The position numbers and the translations under genes were made by a program. This document shows, in pieces, positions 15,841 through 24,323 of a stretch of DNA of 64,000 nucleotides (the stretch's first letter is position 1; each line of letters starts with the position of its first letter). The notes under the pieces were generated by a model, which did not search any database, had not been told where the DNA came from, and saw only the letters and a program-made list of their open reading frames with translations. Source of the DNA: Amycolatopsis palatopharyngis (lineage in GTDB: Bacteria; Actinomycetota; Actinomycetes; Mycobacteriales; Pseudonocardiaceae); the NCBI RefSeq assembly GCF_003385185.1, contig NZ_PQHZ01000029.1, forward strand, positions 1 to 64,000. The letters are read 5' to 3'.

Positions 15841-16743
15841 CTAGAACGCGGCGAGGGTGTGCCAGGCCAGTCCCGGGTCCTCCGCGGCAGGATCGCCGTT
15901 CTCACGCTGCACGGTTCCCTCGATCAGGCCGTAGGGACGGTCGGCGGCGTAGAAGACCTCGTTGTCGTTGTCCAGCCCGAAGGGGCTGAGATCGACCAGG
16001 AAGTGGTGCTTGTTCGGCAGGGAGAGCCGGATCTCGGCTATCTCCTCGCGCGCGAGGAGCACTGCCTCACCCATCGCGTACAGGGTCTGCTGCAGCGAAA
16101 GGCTGTGTTTGGTGGCGAAGGTTTCCAGCAGGATCCGCCGGACGTCGGTGAAGCAGGACGTCCAGTCGTGCCCGCCGGAGCGGTAGCGCCAGCGCGCGGT
16201 CAGCGCGGTGGCGAGGATGCGGTCGGTCGTCTCGGCGAGCGTCGTGTAGCGATCGCGCGGGAACCCGTGGAACTCCGAGCCGGTCGACTTGAGCAGGACC
16301 AGCCCGGTTACGCCGGAGACGACCCAGGACCGTTCGCCCGCGACCGTGACCGCGGTCGTCCTGCGCTCGTCGCCGGATCGGGAGAAGGCGTGTTCGTGCG
16401 GGCTGTCGCCGACGGCGATGCGATCCCACCCGTGCTCTTCGACGAGGATCCTGGCCTGCCCTATAGGGCTGAACTGGCCGACGAAATGCGTGCCGAGTCG
16501 CAGGGCGAAGTCCTCGATCTCGCCGACCGGTTGCTCCTTGGCGAACGCGAAGACAGTGTTCTTCTGCGTGTCCGTCGCGACCACGTCGGCGTTGTCCCCG
16601 GTCAGGTGGGTGCTTTCCAGTTCCCCGCGCAGGGCCGTCGAGACCGTGAGGTCCTTGATGTGGTGGGTGGGTTCCGTGCGGTCGACCGTGACCAGGCGGA
16701 CCTCGGCCTTGCCGTACTGGTTTGGGCCCAGGGTGATGGCCAC
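15841..16743 (-). CDS. pucL: Urate oxidase (uricase)
   Basis: 300-residue cofactor-free uricase, which oxidises urate to 5-hydroxyisourate. The catalytic Lys in NQYGKAEVRLV, the Thr in VVATDTQKNTVFAFA and the C-terminal His region HHFLVDLSPFGLDNDNEV are all present, as is the tandem T-fold arrangement. GTG at 16743 is chosen: its ribosome-binding sequence GAGGGAG overlaps the last codons of the upstream HIU hydrolase gene, six bases apart, so translation is coupled. Confidence 0.95.
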   Translation of the reverse strand: MAITLGPNQYGKAEVRLVTVDRTEPTHHIKDLTVSTALRGELESTHLTGDNADVVATDTQKNTVFAFAKEQPVGEIEDFALRLGTHFVGQFSPIGQARILVEEHGWDRIAVGDSPHEHAFSRSGDERRTTAVTVAGERSWVVSGVTGLVLLKSTGSEFHGFPRDRYTTLAETTDRILATALTARWRYRSGGHDWTSCFTDVRRILLETFATKHSLSLQQTLYAMGEAVLLAREEIAEIRLSLPNKHHFLVDLSPFGLDNDNEVFYAADRPYGLIEGTVQRENGDPAAEDPGLAWHTLAAF

Positions 16744-16749
16744 AGTTGA

Positions 16750-17076
16750 TCAGCTCCCTCGGTAGGTGGAGTAGGCGAATGGACTGAGCAGGAGCGGTAC
16801 GTGGTGATGCGCGGTGCCGTCGGAGATGCGGAAACAGATCGTGGCTTCCGGGAAGAACGCGTCCTGGCCGAGATAGGCCGCGGTGTCGAACACCAGCCGG
16901 TAGACACCGGGATTCAGTGATTCCGGCCCGAGGTCGCGAACTCGGCCGTCATCGTCGGTATGTCCGGTCGCGACGGCGCGCCAGCCGTCGTCGGTAGCGG
17001 CTTCCAGCGCAACCGGCACTGTGCGTGCGGGTCGCCCGTTCGCCGTGTCCAGCACGTGGGTGGTCACCAGGCTCAT
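16750..17076 (-). CDS. uraH: 5-hydroxyisourate hydrolase
   Basis: 108-residue transthyretin-related HIU hydrolase, which opens the product of uricase to OHCU. The N-terminal HVLDTANGRPA His, the internal HHHVPLLLSPFAYSTY and the diagnostic C-terminal YRGS are intact. ATGA overlap with the upstream decarboxylase gene. Confidence 0.95.
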   Translation of the reverse strand: MSLVTTHVLDTANGRPARTVPVALEAATDDGWRAVATGHTDDDGRVRDLGPESLNPGVYRLVFDTAAYLGQDAFFPEATICFRISDGTAHHHVPLLLSPFAYSTYRGS

Positions 17077-17573
17077 GCCTGTACCGCCTTCCTCAGTCGT
17101 AGCTCGGCGATCTTCGTCAGTTCCTCGCCGGCCACCGCGAGTTCGGTGTCCGGATCGTTGTCCAGTCGCCGCCGCAGGTCCGCGAGCAGCTCGTCACCAC
17201 CGCGTCCGCCGGCGCAGACGAGGTAGATGTGGCCGAACCGCCGCTCGTACTCGGCATTGGCATCCCGGAACTCCTTCGCCGCCGCACTGTCCACGCCGGA
17301 CTGCTCACTGCGGGACCACTTCGAGGAACTGCGCTCGCCGATCCGGGGATGGGAGTCCAGTGCGGCACGAACTTCGGTGGTGCGCAATGGTGCAACCGAG
17401 CGGGCCGCCGCGAGCAGGGAGTCCAGCTCCGGATACGGCCTGCCGGCCAGCACCGTGTCCACCCAGCGCGGGACGGCCAGGCAGGCGGTCAGCAAGGCAC
17501 TCGCTCGCGGCTGTCCTGCTTCGTTGAACTCCGCGAGGGTCAGTGTGGCTTCCGCGTCCTGGCTTGGCGACAT
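17073..17573 (-). CDS. uraD: OHCU decarboxylase
   Basis: 166-residue 2-oxo-4-hydroxy-4-carboxy-5-ureidoimidazoline decarboxylase, giving S-allantoin. The family hallmark SHPRIGER (catalytic His and Glu environment) is present, as is the C-terminal EELTKIAELRLRK. The ATG at 17573 follows AGGA; the frame continues upstream but has no other sensible start. First gene of the operon uraD-uraH-pucL-permease, with a leader of about 190 bases from the predicted promoter at 17799-17770. Confidence 0.92.
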   Translation of the reverse strand: MSPSQDAEATLTLAEFNEAGQPRASALLTACLAVPRWVDTVLAGRPYPELDSLLAAARSVAPLRTTEVRAALDSHPRIGERSSSKWSRSEQSGVDSAAAKEFRDANAEYERRFGHIYLVCAGGRGGDELLADLRRRLDNDPDTELAVAGEELTKIAELRLRKAVQA

Positions 17574-17769
17574 GCTGTGTCCTATTCGATACTCGGAGTG
17601 ATGCACGGTCGTAGGTTCGGCCGCCGCTGTTGTCTCACGTGCATGCGGCCGCCACGAGCCGGCCTCCGGCCGGCCCTCGTCGACCGCATTGTGCATAACC
17701 CTCGTGAGTTCTCGATCCCGTGAGAGCGGAGATTCTTCTGCATTGCGGAAAAGAAATTCTGATCTGGAG

Positions 17770-17809
17770 ACGGTACGGCCGCTTGTGCCGAGCGTCAACA
17801 GTTTGTTGA
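17770..17809 (-). promoter_or_regulatory. Promoter and operator of the urate operon
   Basis: On the minus strand TTGACG (17799-17794), an 18-base spacer and TACCGT (17775-17770) fit the housekeeping sigma consensus. A perfect dyad TCAACA-GTT-TGTTGA (17795-17809) covers the -35, as a repressor site would. The bound regulator is unknown; the gene at 17838 ends only 28 bases away. The remaining gap to uraD holds no gene. Confidence 0.5.
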
Positions 17810-17837
17810 ATCTATGGTGACCGTGCAGGTGACGACG

Positions 17838-18308
17838 CTAGGAGGTGTCGCGGTTGAGGTAGTTGTAGACGGTGAACCTGGTGACGCCCAGCGTCTCGGC
17901 CACGGCGGCCACCGACTTGCGTAGCTGGAACGCTCCACGTTCCTCGAGTAGCCGTACGGCCCGTTGTTTTCCGGGGCGGTCGAGTTCTCCCAGTGGGCTT
18001 CCGAGCTCGTGCTCCACCTGCCGAACCAGCTGGTCGAGCACGTTGACCGGCTCGCCCGCGGGCGTGTCGTTCGTGATGGAGCCGAGGCGAAGGGTGAACC
18101 GCGTGGCCCCGCCGTCAAGTGCGGCACGGGCGATCCCGGGCAGGGCTTCGAGTACGGCCTCACGTTCGCCTCTCGCGGCGGTCCCCAGCGGTCCGAAGTC
18201 GACGGAGAGCCCGGCTGCGAGCGCGGCGTCTCTGGCTCGTGTCGCGTGACCGGGTGGGCTGCCCTCGCCGCGAAACGGCTCGGTGGTGAACTCCGCTTCC
18301 AGTTCCAC
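17838..18308 (-). CDS. Putative regulator: thiamine-binding-like domain fused to HTH
   Basis: 156 residues from GTG 18308 (start uncertain; the frame extends upstream, but that part is compositionally unlike protein and overlaps the divergent promoter). Residues 2-78 resemble the MTH1187/YkoF thiamine-binding fold: EFTTEP near the start, then GLSVDFGPLGTAARGE and ALDGGATRFTLRLG. Residues 125-152 are a C-terminal helix-turn-helix, VAAVAETLGVTRFTVYNYLN, like that of DauR/YheO proteins. It is divergent from hyi-glxR-gcl-allB-alc. It probably controls purine and glyoxylate genes; the ligand is unknown, and the fold match is from memory of the family. Confidence 0.7.
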   Translation of the reverse strand: MELEAEFTTEPFRGEGSPPGHATRARDAALAAGLSVDFGPLGTAARGEREAVLEALPGIARAALDGGATRFTLRLGSITNDTPAGEPVNVLDQLVRQVEHELGSPLGELDRPGKQRAVRLLEERGAFQLRKSVAAVAETLGVTRFTVYNYLNRDTS

Positions 18309-18350
18309 GGGCGAACCGTACCGCTGCCGGAGTCTTCGGCGCCCGACCCG

Positions 18351-18404
18351 TTGACGCCGACCGGACTGCTTGGCTACTGTCGTTATGTGAAATAGAAATT
18401 CCAC
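18351..18404 (+). promoter_or_regulatory. Promoter and operator of the hyi-gcl-all operon
   Basis: TTGACG (18351-18356), an 18-base spacer and TACTGT (18375-18380) form a good housekeeping promoter. At the predicted start of transcription lies an A+T-rich dyad GTGAAAT-AGAA-ATTCCAC (18387-18404), one mismatch from perfect, where a repressor would block initiation. On the other strand TATAGT (18408-18403) could be the -10 for the divergent regulator. Confidence 0.55.
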
Positions 18405-18432
18405 TATACGAAATCGCTCAGCGAGGTGTCTC

Positions 18433-19260
18433 ATGAGTGAAGGCAACGGGGCGCAACACTCCCTGCGCTACGACGTCAACTTGTCGATCCTGTTCACCGA
18501 ACTGCCGGTACCGCGGCGACCCGCGGCGGCGCGGGATGCCGGGTTCGACGCGATCGAGTTCTGGTGGCCGTTCACCGAGCCGGTGCCTGGCGACCGGGAG
18601 GTGGACGAGTTCGTCCGCGCGGTCCGGGACGCGGGTGTGGACCTGGTCGGGCTGAACTTCTACGCGGGCGACATGAAGGCGGGCGACCGCGGCCTGGTGT
18701 CGTGGGTGGGGCGCGAACGCGAGTTCGCCGACAACGTGGACGTGGCGATCGGCGTCGCGGACCAGCTCGGCTGCCGTAGCTTCAATGCCCTGTACGGCAA
18801 CCGGATCGACGGAATCGATCCGGCGGATCAGGACAAGCTCGCACTGTCCAACCTGGAACTGGCCGCCAATGCGGCATCGGCCATCGGTGCCAGGCTCGTG
18901 CTGGAGCCGCTCTCCGGTGCACCCGCCTACCCGTTGACCACGGCCGCGCACGCGCTCGACGTCATCGATCAACTCGGCAGGGACGACGTGCTGCTGCTCG
19001 CCGACCTCTACCACCTCGCGGCCAACGGCGACGACATCGACGCGGTCATCGCGGGGCAGACGGCGCGCATGGGGCATGTGCAGATCGCCGACGCACCCGG
19101 CCGCGGTGCCCCTGGCACCGGAGCACTGGACATCCACGGCCACCTGGCGCGGCTGCAGGCCGCGGGCTACTCGGGCCACGTGGGAATCGAATACTCACCC
19201 GGCGGAGACAGTCTCGACTCGCTCGACTGGCTGCCGCGAGAGCGAAGGGGAACAGCATGA
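18433..19260 (+). CDS. hyi: Hydroxypyruvate isomerase
   Basis: 275-residue TIM-barrel isomerase of the Hyi/OtnI family, interconverting hydroxypyruvate and tartronate semialdehyde. LRYDVNLSILFTELP at the N-terminus, GFDAIEFWWPF and the metal-site region DLYHL and GHVQIADAPGR are typical. It is the first gene of a five-gene operon and overlaps glxR by 4 bases (ATGA). Confidence 0.9.
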   Translation: MSEGNGAQHSLRYDVNLSILFTELPVPRRPAAARDAGFDAIEFWWPFTEPVPGDREVDEFVRAVRDAGVDLVGLNFYAGDMKAGDRGLVSWVGREREFADNVDVAIGVADQLGCRSFNALYGNRIDGIDPADQDKLALSNLELAANAASAIGARLVLEPLSGAPAYPLTTAAHALDVIDQLGRDDVLLLADLYHLAANGDDIDAVIAGQTARMGHVQIADAPGRGAPGTGALDIHGHLARLQAAGYSGHVGIEYSPGGDSLDSLDWLPRERRGTA

Positions 19261-20147
19261 CCAAACTGGGATTCATCGGTCTCGGCATCATGGGCGGGCC
19301 GATGTCGGCGCATCTGGCCGCTGCCGGGCACGCCGTGCGCGGCTACGACGTGCACGCCGACGCGCTCGCCAAACTGGCGGCGGCAGGGGGCACGGCCGCC
19401 ACCGGCATCGCCGACGCCGTCGCCGATGCGGATGTCGTGATCACCATGCTGCCGAACCACCCACAGGTCGAGGAGGTCGTGCTCGGACCGGAAGGGGTGC
19501 TGGCTTCGGCCCGGCCCGGCACGCTGCTGATCGACATGAGCACCATCCGGCCGGAGACCTCGATCGAGATCGCTCGCGCCGCGGGGGACAAGGGGATCCG
19601 GGTGCTGGACGCGCCGGTCTCCGGGGGGCAGGCGGGTGCCGAGCAGGCGAGCCTGTCGATCATGGTGGGCGGCGAGGAGGAGGACGTCGCCACGGCCCGG
19701 CCGCTGCTGGAGGCGGTGGGCAGCACGATCGTCCATGTCGGACCGCACGGCGCGGGACAGGTCGTCAAGGCGGCCAACCAGCTCGTAGTGGGTGGAATCT
19801 ACGGGCTCGTCGCCGAGGCGATCGTGCTGATGGAAGCGTCCGGTGTGGACGCGAAGACCGGCCTCGACGTGCTCGCGGGCGGACTCGCGGCCAACCGGAT
19901 CCTCGACCTGAAGCGGGAGTCGATGGTGGCGCGGGAGTTCCGGCCCGGATTCCGGATCGATCTGCACCACAAGGACATGGGCATCGCGCTCGCCGCCGCA
20001 CGGCAGGCCGACGTGTCGTTGCCACTCACCGGTCTCGTCGCCCAGCTCGTCGCAGCGGGTCGCAGTATGGGCTATGGCGCACTGGACCACTCCGCGCTGC
20101 TCAAGGTCACCGAGCAGCTTTCCGGCCGATCCGAAGCACAGGAGTGA
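19257..20147 (+). CDS. glxR: Tartronate semialdehyde reductase
   Basis: 296-residue beta-hydroxyacid dehydrogenase (2-hydroxy-3-oxopropionate reductase). The NAD(P) motif GFIGLGIMGGPM lies at residues 5-16, the substrate motif DAPVSGGQAGAEQ near 118-130, and the catalytic Lys in GAGQVVKAANQL. It reduces the product of glyoxylate carboligase to glycerate. Six bases separate it from gcl. Confidence 0.93.
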   Translation: MTKLGFIGLGIMGGPMSAHLAAAGHAVRGYDVHADALAKLAAAGGTAATGIADAVADADVVITMLPNHPQVEEVVLGPEGVLASARPGTLLIDMSTIRPETSIEIARAAGDKGIRVLDAPVSGGQAGAEQASLSIMVGGEEEDVATARPLLEAVGSTIVHVGPHGAGQVVKAANQLVVGGIYGLVAEAIVLMEASGVDAKTGLDVLAGGLAANRILDLKRESMVAREFRPGFRIDLHHKDMGIALAAARQADVSLPLTGLVAQLVAAGRSMGYGALDHSALLKVTEQLSGRSEAQE

Positions 20148-20153
20148 GCGACG

Positions 20154-21878
20154 ATGCCCAGAATTCCCGTTATGCAAGCAGTGGTCGAGGTCCTCGCCAG
20201 TGAAGGGGTGGACACCGTCTTCGGCTGTCCCGGGGCCGCGATCCTCCCGCTCTACCAGGCCCTGCAGGGCAGCGGGATCGACCACCTGGTGGTCCGGCAC
20301 GAGGAGGGCGCTACCCATATGGCCGACGGGTGGTCTCGCACCACCGGCAACGTCGGCGTCGCGATCGGCACCTCCGGTCCGGCGGGCACGAACATGATCA
20401 CCGGTCTGTACACCGCGCAGGCGGACTCGATCCCGATCCTGTGCATCACCGGTCAGGCGGTGTCGAGCAAGCTGCACCAGGAGGCCTTCCAGGCCGTGGA
20501 CATCGTCGAGATCGCCAAGCCGGTGACCAAATGGGCCGTGCAGATCAAGGAGGCGGCACAGGCGCCCTGGATCTTCCGTGAGGCGTTCCGGCTCGCCCGT
20601 TCCGGCAGGCCGGGGCCCGTGCTCATCGACCTGCCACTGGACGTGCAGAAGCAGGAGATCGAATGGGACTCCACAGTGGACGCACCCTTGCCGGTTCCGG
20701 CCGTGACACCCGCACCGGCCAGGGTGGAGCGGGCAGCCGACATGCTGCTGGCCGCCCGGCGGCCGCTCATCCTCGCGGGTGGCGGCGTGGTGCTCGGTGA
20801 GGCGAGCGAGCAGTTGCGTGCCGTCGCCGAACGCCTCGGCGTGCCGGTCGGCGTCACGCTGATGGGTAAGGGCAGCTTCCCCGAGGACCACGAGCTGTTC
20901 GCCGGGATGGCGGGCGTGCAGACCTCGCAGCGGTGGGCGAACGCGGCGTTCCTCGACGCCGATCTGGTGCTCGCGCTGGGTGCGCGCTTCGGTGACCGGC
21001 ACACGGGCGCGCTGGACGTCTATCGGGGCGAGCGCAAGTTCATCCACGTCGACATCGAGCCCACCCAGCTCGGCCGGGTGTTCGGGCCCGATCTCGGCAT
21101 CGTCTCCGACACCAGGGAGTTCCTCGTGGCCCTGCTTGCGGAGCTGGATCGCCGCGAGGTGCGGGGGGAGCCAGGCGAGTGGGTGCGCCATCTCGGTGAA
21201 CTCAAGCGCAAGCTGCCACGCAGGGAGGACTTCGACAGCACGCCGATCAAGGCGCCCCGCGTGTTCGCCGAGATCAACAAGACCTACGGCCCGGACACCT
21301 ACTTCGTGACCGCGATCGGGCTTTACCAAATCTGGTCCGGGCAGTTCCAGCGCGCGCACAAGCCCCGCCACTACCAGGTGTGCGGGCAGGCCGGCCCGCT
21401 CGGCTGGGAGATTCCCGCCGCGATCGGCGTGAAACGGGCGAAGCCGGATGCCGAGGTGGTCGGCGTCGTGGGCGACTACTCCTTCCAGTTCCTGGTGGAG
21501 GAGTTGGCGGTGGCGGCGCAGTACGACATTCCGTTCGTGCTGATCATGCTGAACAACACGTATCTCGGCCTGATCCGGCAGGCGGAGACCGGCTATGGGA
21601 TGAACTTCCAGGTCGACATCCACTACGACGAGAACGGCACCGACAACCTCAAGATCATGGAGGCCTACGGCTGCTCCGGGACACGGGTGGAGGAGGCAGG
21701 CGGGATCGCGCCCGCCCTCGAGTGGGCCCGCAAGGAGGCCGAGCGCACCAGCCGTCCCGTGCTGGTCGAGGTCATGATCGAGCGTGAGGGCAATGCCGCG
21801 ATGGGCACGGCGCTGGACAACGTGGTCGAATTCGAGGCGATCGAGCCGGAACCCGACGTGATTGAGTTGGTGCCATGA
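20154..21878 (+). CDS. gcl: Glyoxylate carboligase-like ThDP enzyme
   Basis: 574-residue thiamine-diphosphate enzyme: N-terminal PYR domain, central domain with FAD-family features, and C-terminal PP domain with GDYSFQFLVEELAVAAQYDIPFVLIMLNN as the ThDP/Mg region. Overall it follows glyoxylate carboligase closely (GTSGPAGTNMITGLY, QAVDIVEIAKPVTK, CGQAGPLGW). It condenses two glyoxylates to tartronate semialdehyde. Residue 50, in VVRHEEGATH, is Glu, whereas E. coli Gcl has Val51 there, a hallmark of that enzyme. Context (hyi, glxR, allB, alc) still argues for Gcl, but another carboligation substrate is possible. Confidence 0.85.
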   Translation: MPRIPVMQAVVEVLASEGVDTVFGCPGAAILPLYQALQGSGIDHLVVRHEEGATHMADGWSRTTGNVGVAIGTSGPAGTNMITGLYTAQADSIPILCITGQAVSSKLHQEAFQAVDIVEIAKPVTKWAVQIKEAAQAPWIFREAFRLARSGRPGPVLIDLPLDVQKQEIEWDSTVDAPLPVPAVTPAPARVERAADMLLAARRPLILAGGGVVLGEASEQLRAVAERLGVPVGVTLMGKGSFPEDHELFAGMAGVQTSQRWANAAFLDADLVLALGARFGDRHTGALDVYRGERKFIHVDIEPTQLGRVFGPDLGIVSDTREFLVALLAELDRREVRGEPGEWVRHLGELKRKLPRREDFDSTPIKAPRVFAEINKTYGPDTYFVTAIGLYQIWSGQFQRAHKPRHYQVCGQAGPLGWEIPAAIGVKRAKPDAEVVGVVGDYSFQFLVEELAVAAQYDIPFVLIMLNNTYLGLIRQAETGYGMNFQVDIHYDENGTDNLKIMEAYGCSGTRVEEAGGIAPALEWARKEAERTSRPVLVEVMIEREGNAAMGTALDNVVEFEAIEPEPDVIELVP

Positions 21879-23212
21879 CCGAACTTGATCTGCTCGTCCG
21901 TGCCCGGCGCGTGCTCACCCAGAACGGCGAGTCGGCAGGCAGTGTGGGGGTCGTCGACGGCCGGATCGCCGAGATCGGGCCGTACGACGCCGACTGGCGG
22001 GCGGCTGAGGTGGTCGAACTCGAACCCGAACTCGCCCTGCTGCCGGGACTGGTGGACACCCACGTCCACGTCAACGACCCCGGTCGCAGCGAGTGGGAGG
22101 GATTCGAGACGGCGACGCGCGCGGCAGCGGCGGGTGGTGTCACGACGATCGTCGACATGCCGCTGAACAGTCTGCCGCCGACCGTCGATGTCGAGGCACT
22201 GCGGATCAAGCGGGCGGCGGCGCGGGGCCGGGTCCACGTCGATGTCGGGTTCTGGGGTGGAGCGGTGCCGGGAAACACCGGCGAGCTTGCCGGGCTGCAC
22301 GCCGAAGGTGTCTTCGGGTTTAAGTGCTTCCTGCTGCACTCCGGGGTGGACGAGTTCCCGCCACTCGGCGGTGCGGAACTGGCCGATGCCATGCGGGTGG
22401 TGCGTGACCTGGACTCGATGATGATCGTGCACGCGGAGGACGCGGGCACCATCGAGCACGCGCCCCAGCCGCACGGCCGGGGCTATGGCGGGTTCCTGCG
22501 CTCCCGGCCACAGCAGGCGGAAATGCTCGCGATCGAGCAGGTCATCGCGTTGGCCGAGGAGACAGGCGCCCGCACGCACGTGCTGCACCTTTCCTCGGCC
22601 GACGCGATCGGTGTTCTCGCCGGTGCCAGAGCGTCCGGGCTTCCGCTCACCGTGGAGACCTGTCCGCACTACCTGAGTTTTCTCGCCGAGGAGGTTCCCG
22701 ACGGGGCGACGACGTTCAAATGCTGCCCGCCTATTCGGGAGGCCGAGAACCGGGAGCGACTGTGGCGCGGGCTTGCCGATGGGGTGATCGACTGCATCGT
22801 CACCGACCACTCGCCCTGCACGCCCGAACTCAAACGCCTCGACAGTGGTGACTTCGGGGTGGCCTGGGGCGGAATCGCCGGGTTGCAGGTCGGCCTGCCC
22901 GCCGTGTGGACGCAGGCAAGGCAGCGCGGTTTCGGACTCGGCGACGTGGTGCGGTGGATGGCACAGCACACCGCGGATCTGGTCGGGATGCGGCACAAGG
23001 GCCGGATCGCGCCGGGGTGCGACGCCGACCTGGTGGCCTTCGCGCCCGACGAGGCGTTCCTGGTGGACGCACGTGCATTGGCCCACCGCAATCCGGTGAG
23101 TGCGTACGACGGCAGGCCGCTGGCCGGAGTGGTGCGGCGAACGTGGTTACGTGGCCGGGAGGTCACCGGTGGCGAACCGCATGGTCAGCTGCTCCGTCGA
23201 GGAGAGAGGTAG
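21875..23212 (+). CDS. allB: Allantoinase
   Basis: 445-residue dinuclear amidohydrolase that opens allantoin to allantoate. The metal ligands appear as DTHVHVNDPGRSEWEGFETAT (HxH), the Lys of GVFGFKCFL (carboxylated Lys), HAEDA, HLSSADA and TDHSPCTPELK. It overlaps gcl by 4 bases and is followed at once by the allantoicase gene. Confidence 0.95.
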   Translation: MTELDLLVRARRVLTQNGESAGSVGVVDGRIAEIGPYDADWRAAEVVELEPELALLPGLVDTHVHVNDPGRSEWEGFETATRAAAAGGVTTIVDMPLNSLPPTVDVEALRIKRAAARGRVHVDVGFWGGAVPGNTGELAGLHAEGVFGFKCFLLHSGVDEFPPLGGAELADAMRVVRDLDSMMIVHAEDAGTIEHAPQPHGRGYGGFLRSRPQQAEMLAIEQVIALAEETGARTHVLHLSSADAIGVLAGARASGLPLTVETCPHYLSFLAEEVPDGATTFKCCPPIREAENRERLWRGLADGVIDCIVTDHSPCTPELKRLDSGDFGVAWGGIAGLQVGLPAVWTQARQRGFGLGDVVRWMAQHTADLVGMRHKGRIAPGCDADLVAFAPDEAFLVDARALAHRNPVSAYDGRPLAGVVRRTWLRGREVTGGEPHGQLLRRGER

Positions 23213-23214
23213 TG

Positions 23215-24240
23215 ATGAACGAAAGTCCGGAATGGACGACAGAGCCCGATCTGGCATCGCGACGGTTCGGTGGAACCGTCATGTGGGCCACCGACGAACT
23301 GTTCGCGGAGAAGGAGAACCTGGTCAACCCGTGGACGCCCCGGCACCAGCCGGAGACCTTCGGGCCGAAGGGGCAGCTCTACGACGGCTGGGAGACGCGT
23401 CGGCGCAGAGAGCCGGGTGACGACAGCGCGCTCATCCGGCTCGGAATCCCGGGCGTGCTTTCCGGCGTGGTGGTGGATACGGCCTACTTCAAGGGGAACT
23501 ACCCGCCGGAGGTGTCGGTGGCAGCCTGCGCGGTCGAGGGCTATCCGAGCCCGGATGAACTGTCCGAACAAGACTGGACTGTTCTCGTGGACCGGGCAGC
23601 CGTGCGGGGTGACACGGAGAACTTCTTCCCCGTGGCGAGCGATCGCCGGTTCACCCACGTGCGGTTGACGATGCACCCAGACGGTGGTGTGGCCCGGTTG
23701 CGCGCTCACGGAACCGCCGTACCGGACCCGGCACTGCTCGACCCGGCCGCTCTCGACCTCGCCGCACTGGAGAACGGCGGACGAATCGCCGGATGCAGCA
23801 ACATGTTCTACTCCTCGCCGGACAACATGCTCGCGCCGGGACTCGCGGCGCATCAGGCCGAGGGCTGGGAGACCGCGCGCAGGCGGGACGACGGCAACGA
23901 CTGGGCGATCGTCCGGCTCGCGGGTGCGGGCGTCGTCCGATTCGCCGATGTGGACACCGGCAACCTGCGCGGTAATGCCCCGGGCTGGTTCTCCCTGAGC
24001 GGCGGCACAGCGTCCGATGGATCGGACATTCCGGACTCCTGGTTCGAACTGCTGCCCCGCACCCGGCTGCAGCCGGACACCAGGCACCGGTTCGCCGTGG
24101 CCGCCGATCAGGAGGTCACCCATGTGCGACTCGACATCTTCCCGGACGGGGGCGTGGCGAGGCTGCGGTTGTCCGGTGGGCTGACCGAGCGGGGACTGCG
24201 GGGACTGCGGGCCCGGTTCGACGCGGCTTCCGCGACCTGA
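23215..24240 (+). CDS. alc: Allantoicase
   Basis: 341-residue allantoicase, which cleaves allantoate to ureidoglycolate and urea. The protein is two similar beta-sandwich repeats: the first holds YDGWETRRRREPGDD and GVVVDTAYFKGNYPPE, the second EGWETARRRDDGND and FADVDTGNLRGNAP. ATG 23215 is chosen because GGAGAGAGG lies five bases upstream; GTG 23212 overlaps the allB stop. No ureidoglycolate lyase or urease gene follows, so the last steps must be encoded elsewhere. Confidence 0.95.
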   Translation: MNESPEWTTEPDLASRRFGGTVMWATDELFAEKENLVNPWTPRHQPETFGPKGQLYDGWETRRRREPGDDSALIRLGIPGVLSGVVVDTAYFKGNYPPEVSVAACAVEGYPSPDELSEQDWTVLVDRAAVRGDTENFFPVASDRRFTHVRLTMHPDGGVARLRAHGTAVPDPALLDPAALDLAALENGGRIAGCSNMFYSSPDNMLAPGLAAHQAEGWETARRRDDGNDWAIVRLAGAGVVRFADVDTGNLRGNAPGWFSLSGGTASDGSDIPDSWFELLPRTRLQPDTRHRFAVAADQEVTHVRLDIFPDGGVARLRLSGGLTERGLRGLRARFDAASAT

Positions 24241-24323
24241 CCTGCGATGGAACAGCGCGTGATCCCGGCGAGTTGAACCACGTGGGAAGCATCGACAAGA
24301 ACGCGGAGAACGAGGAGAACAAC

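Noticed and set aside
19167..21623. 818-codon open frame on the minus strand
   Set aside because: It is antisense to hyi, glxR and gcl, whose products are unmistakable. Its protein is His/Arg/Gly-rich without any fold, a usual artefact of GC-rich DNA.
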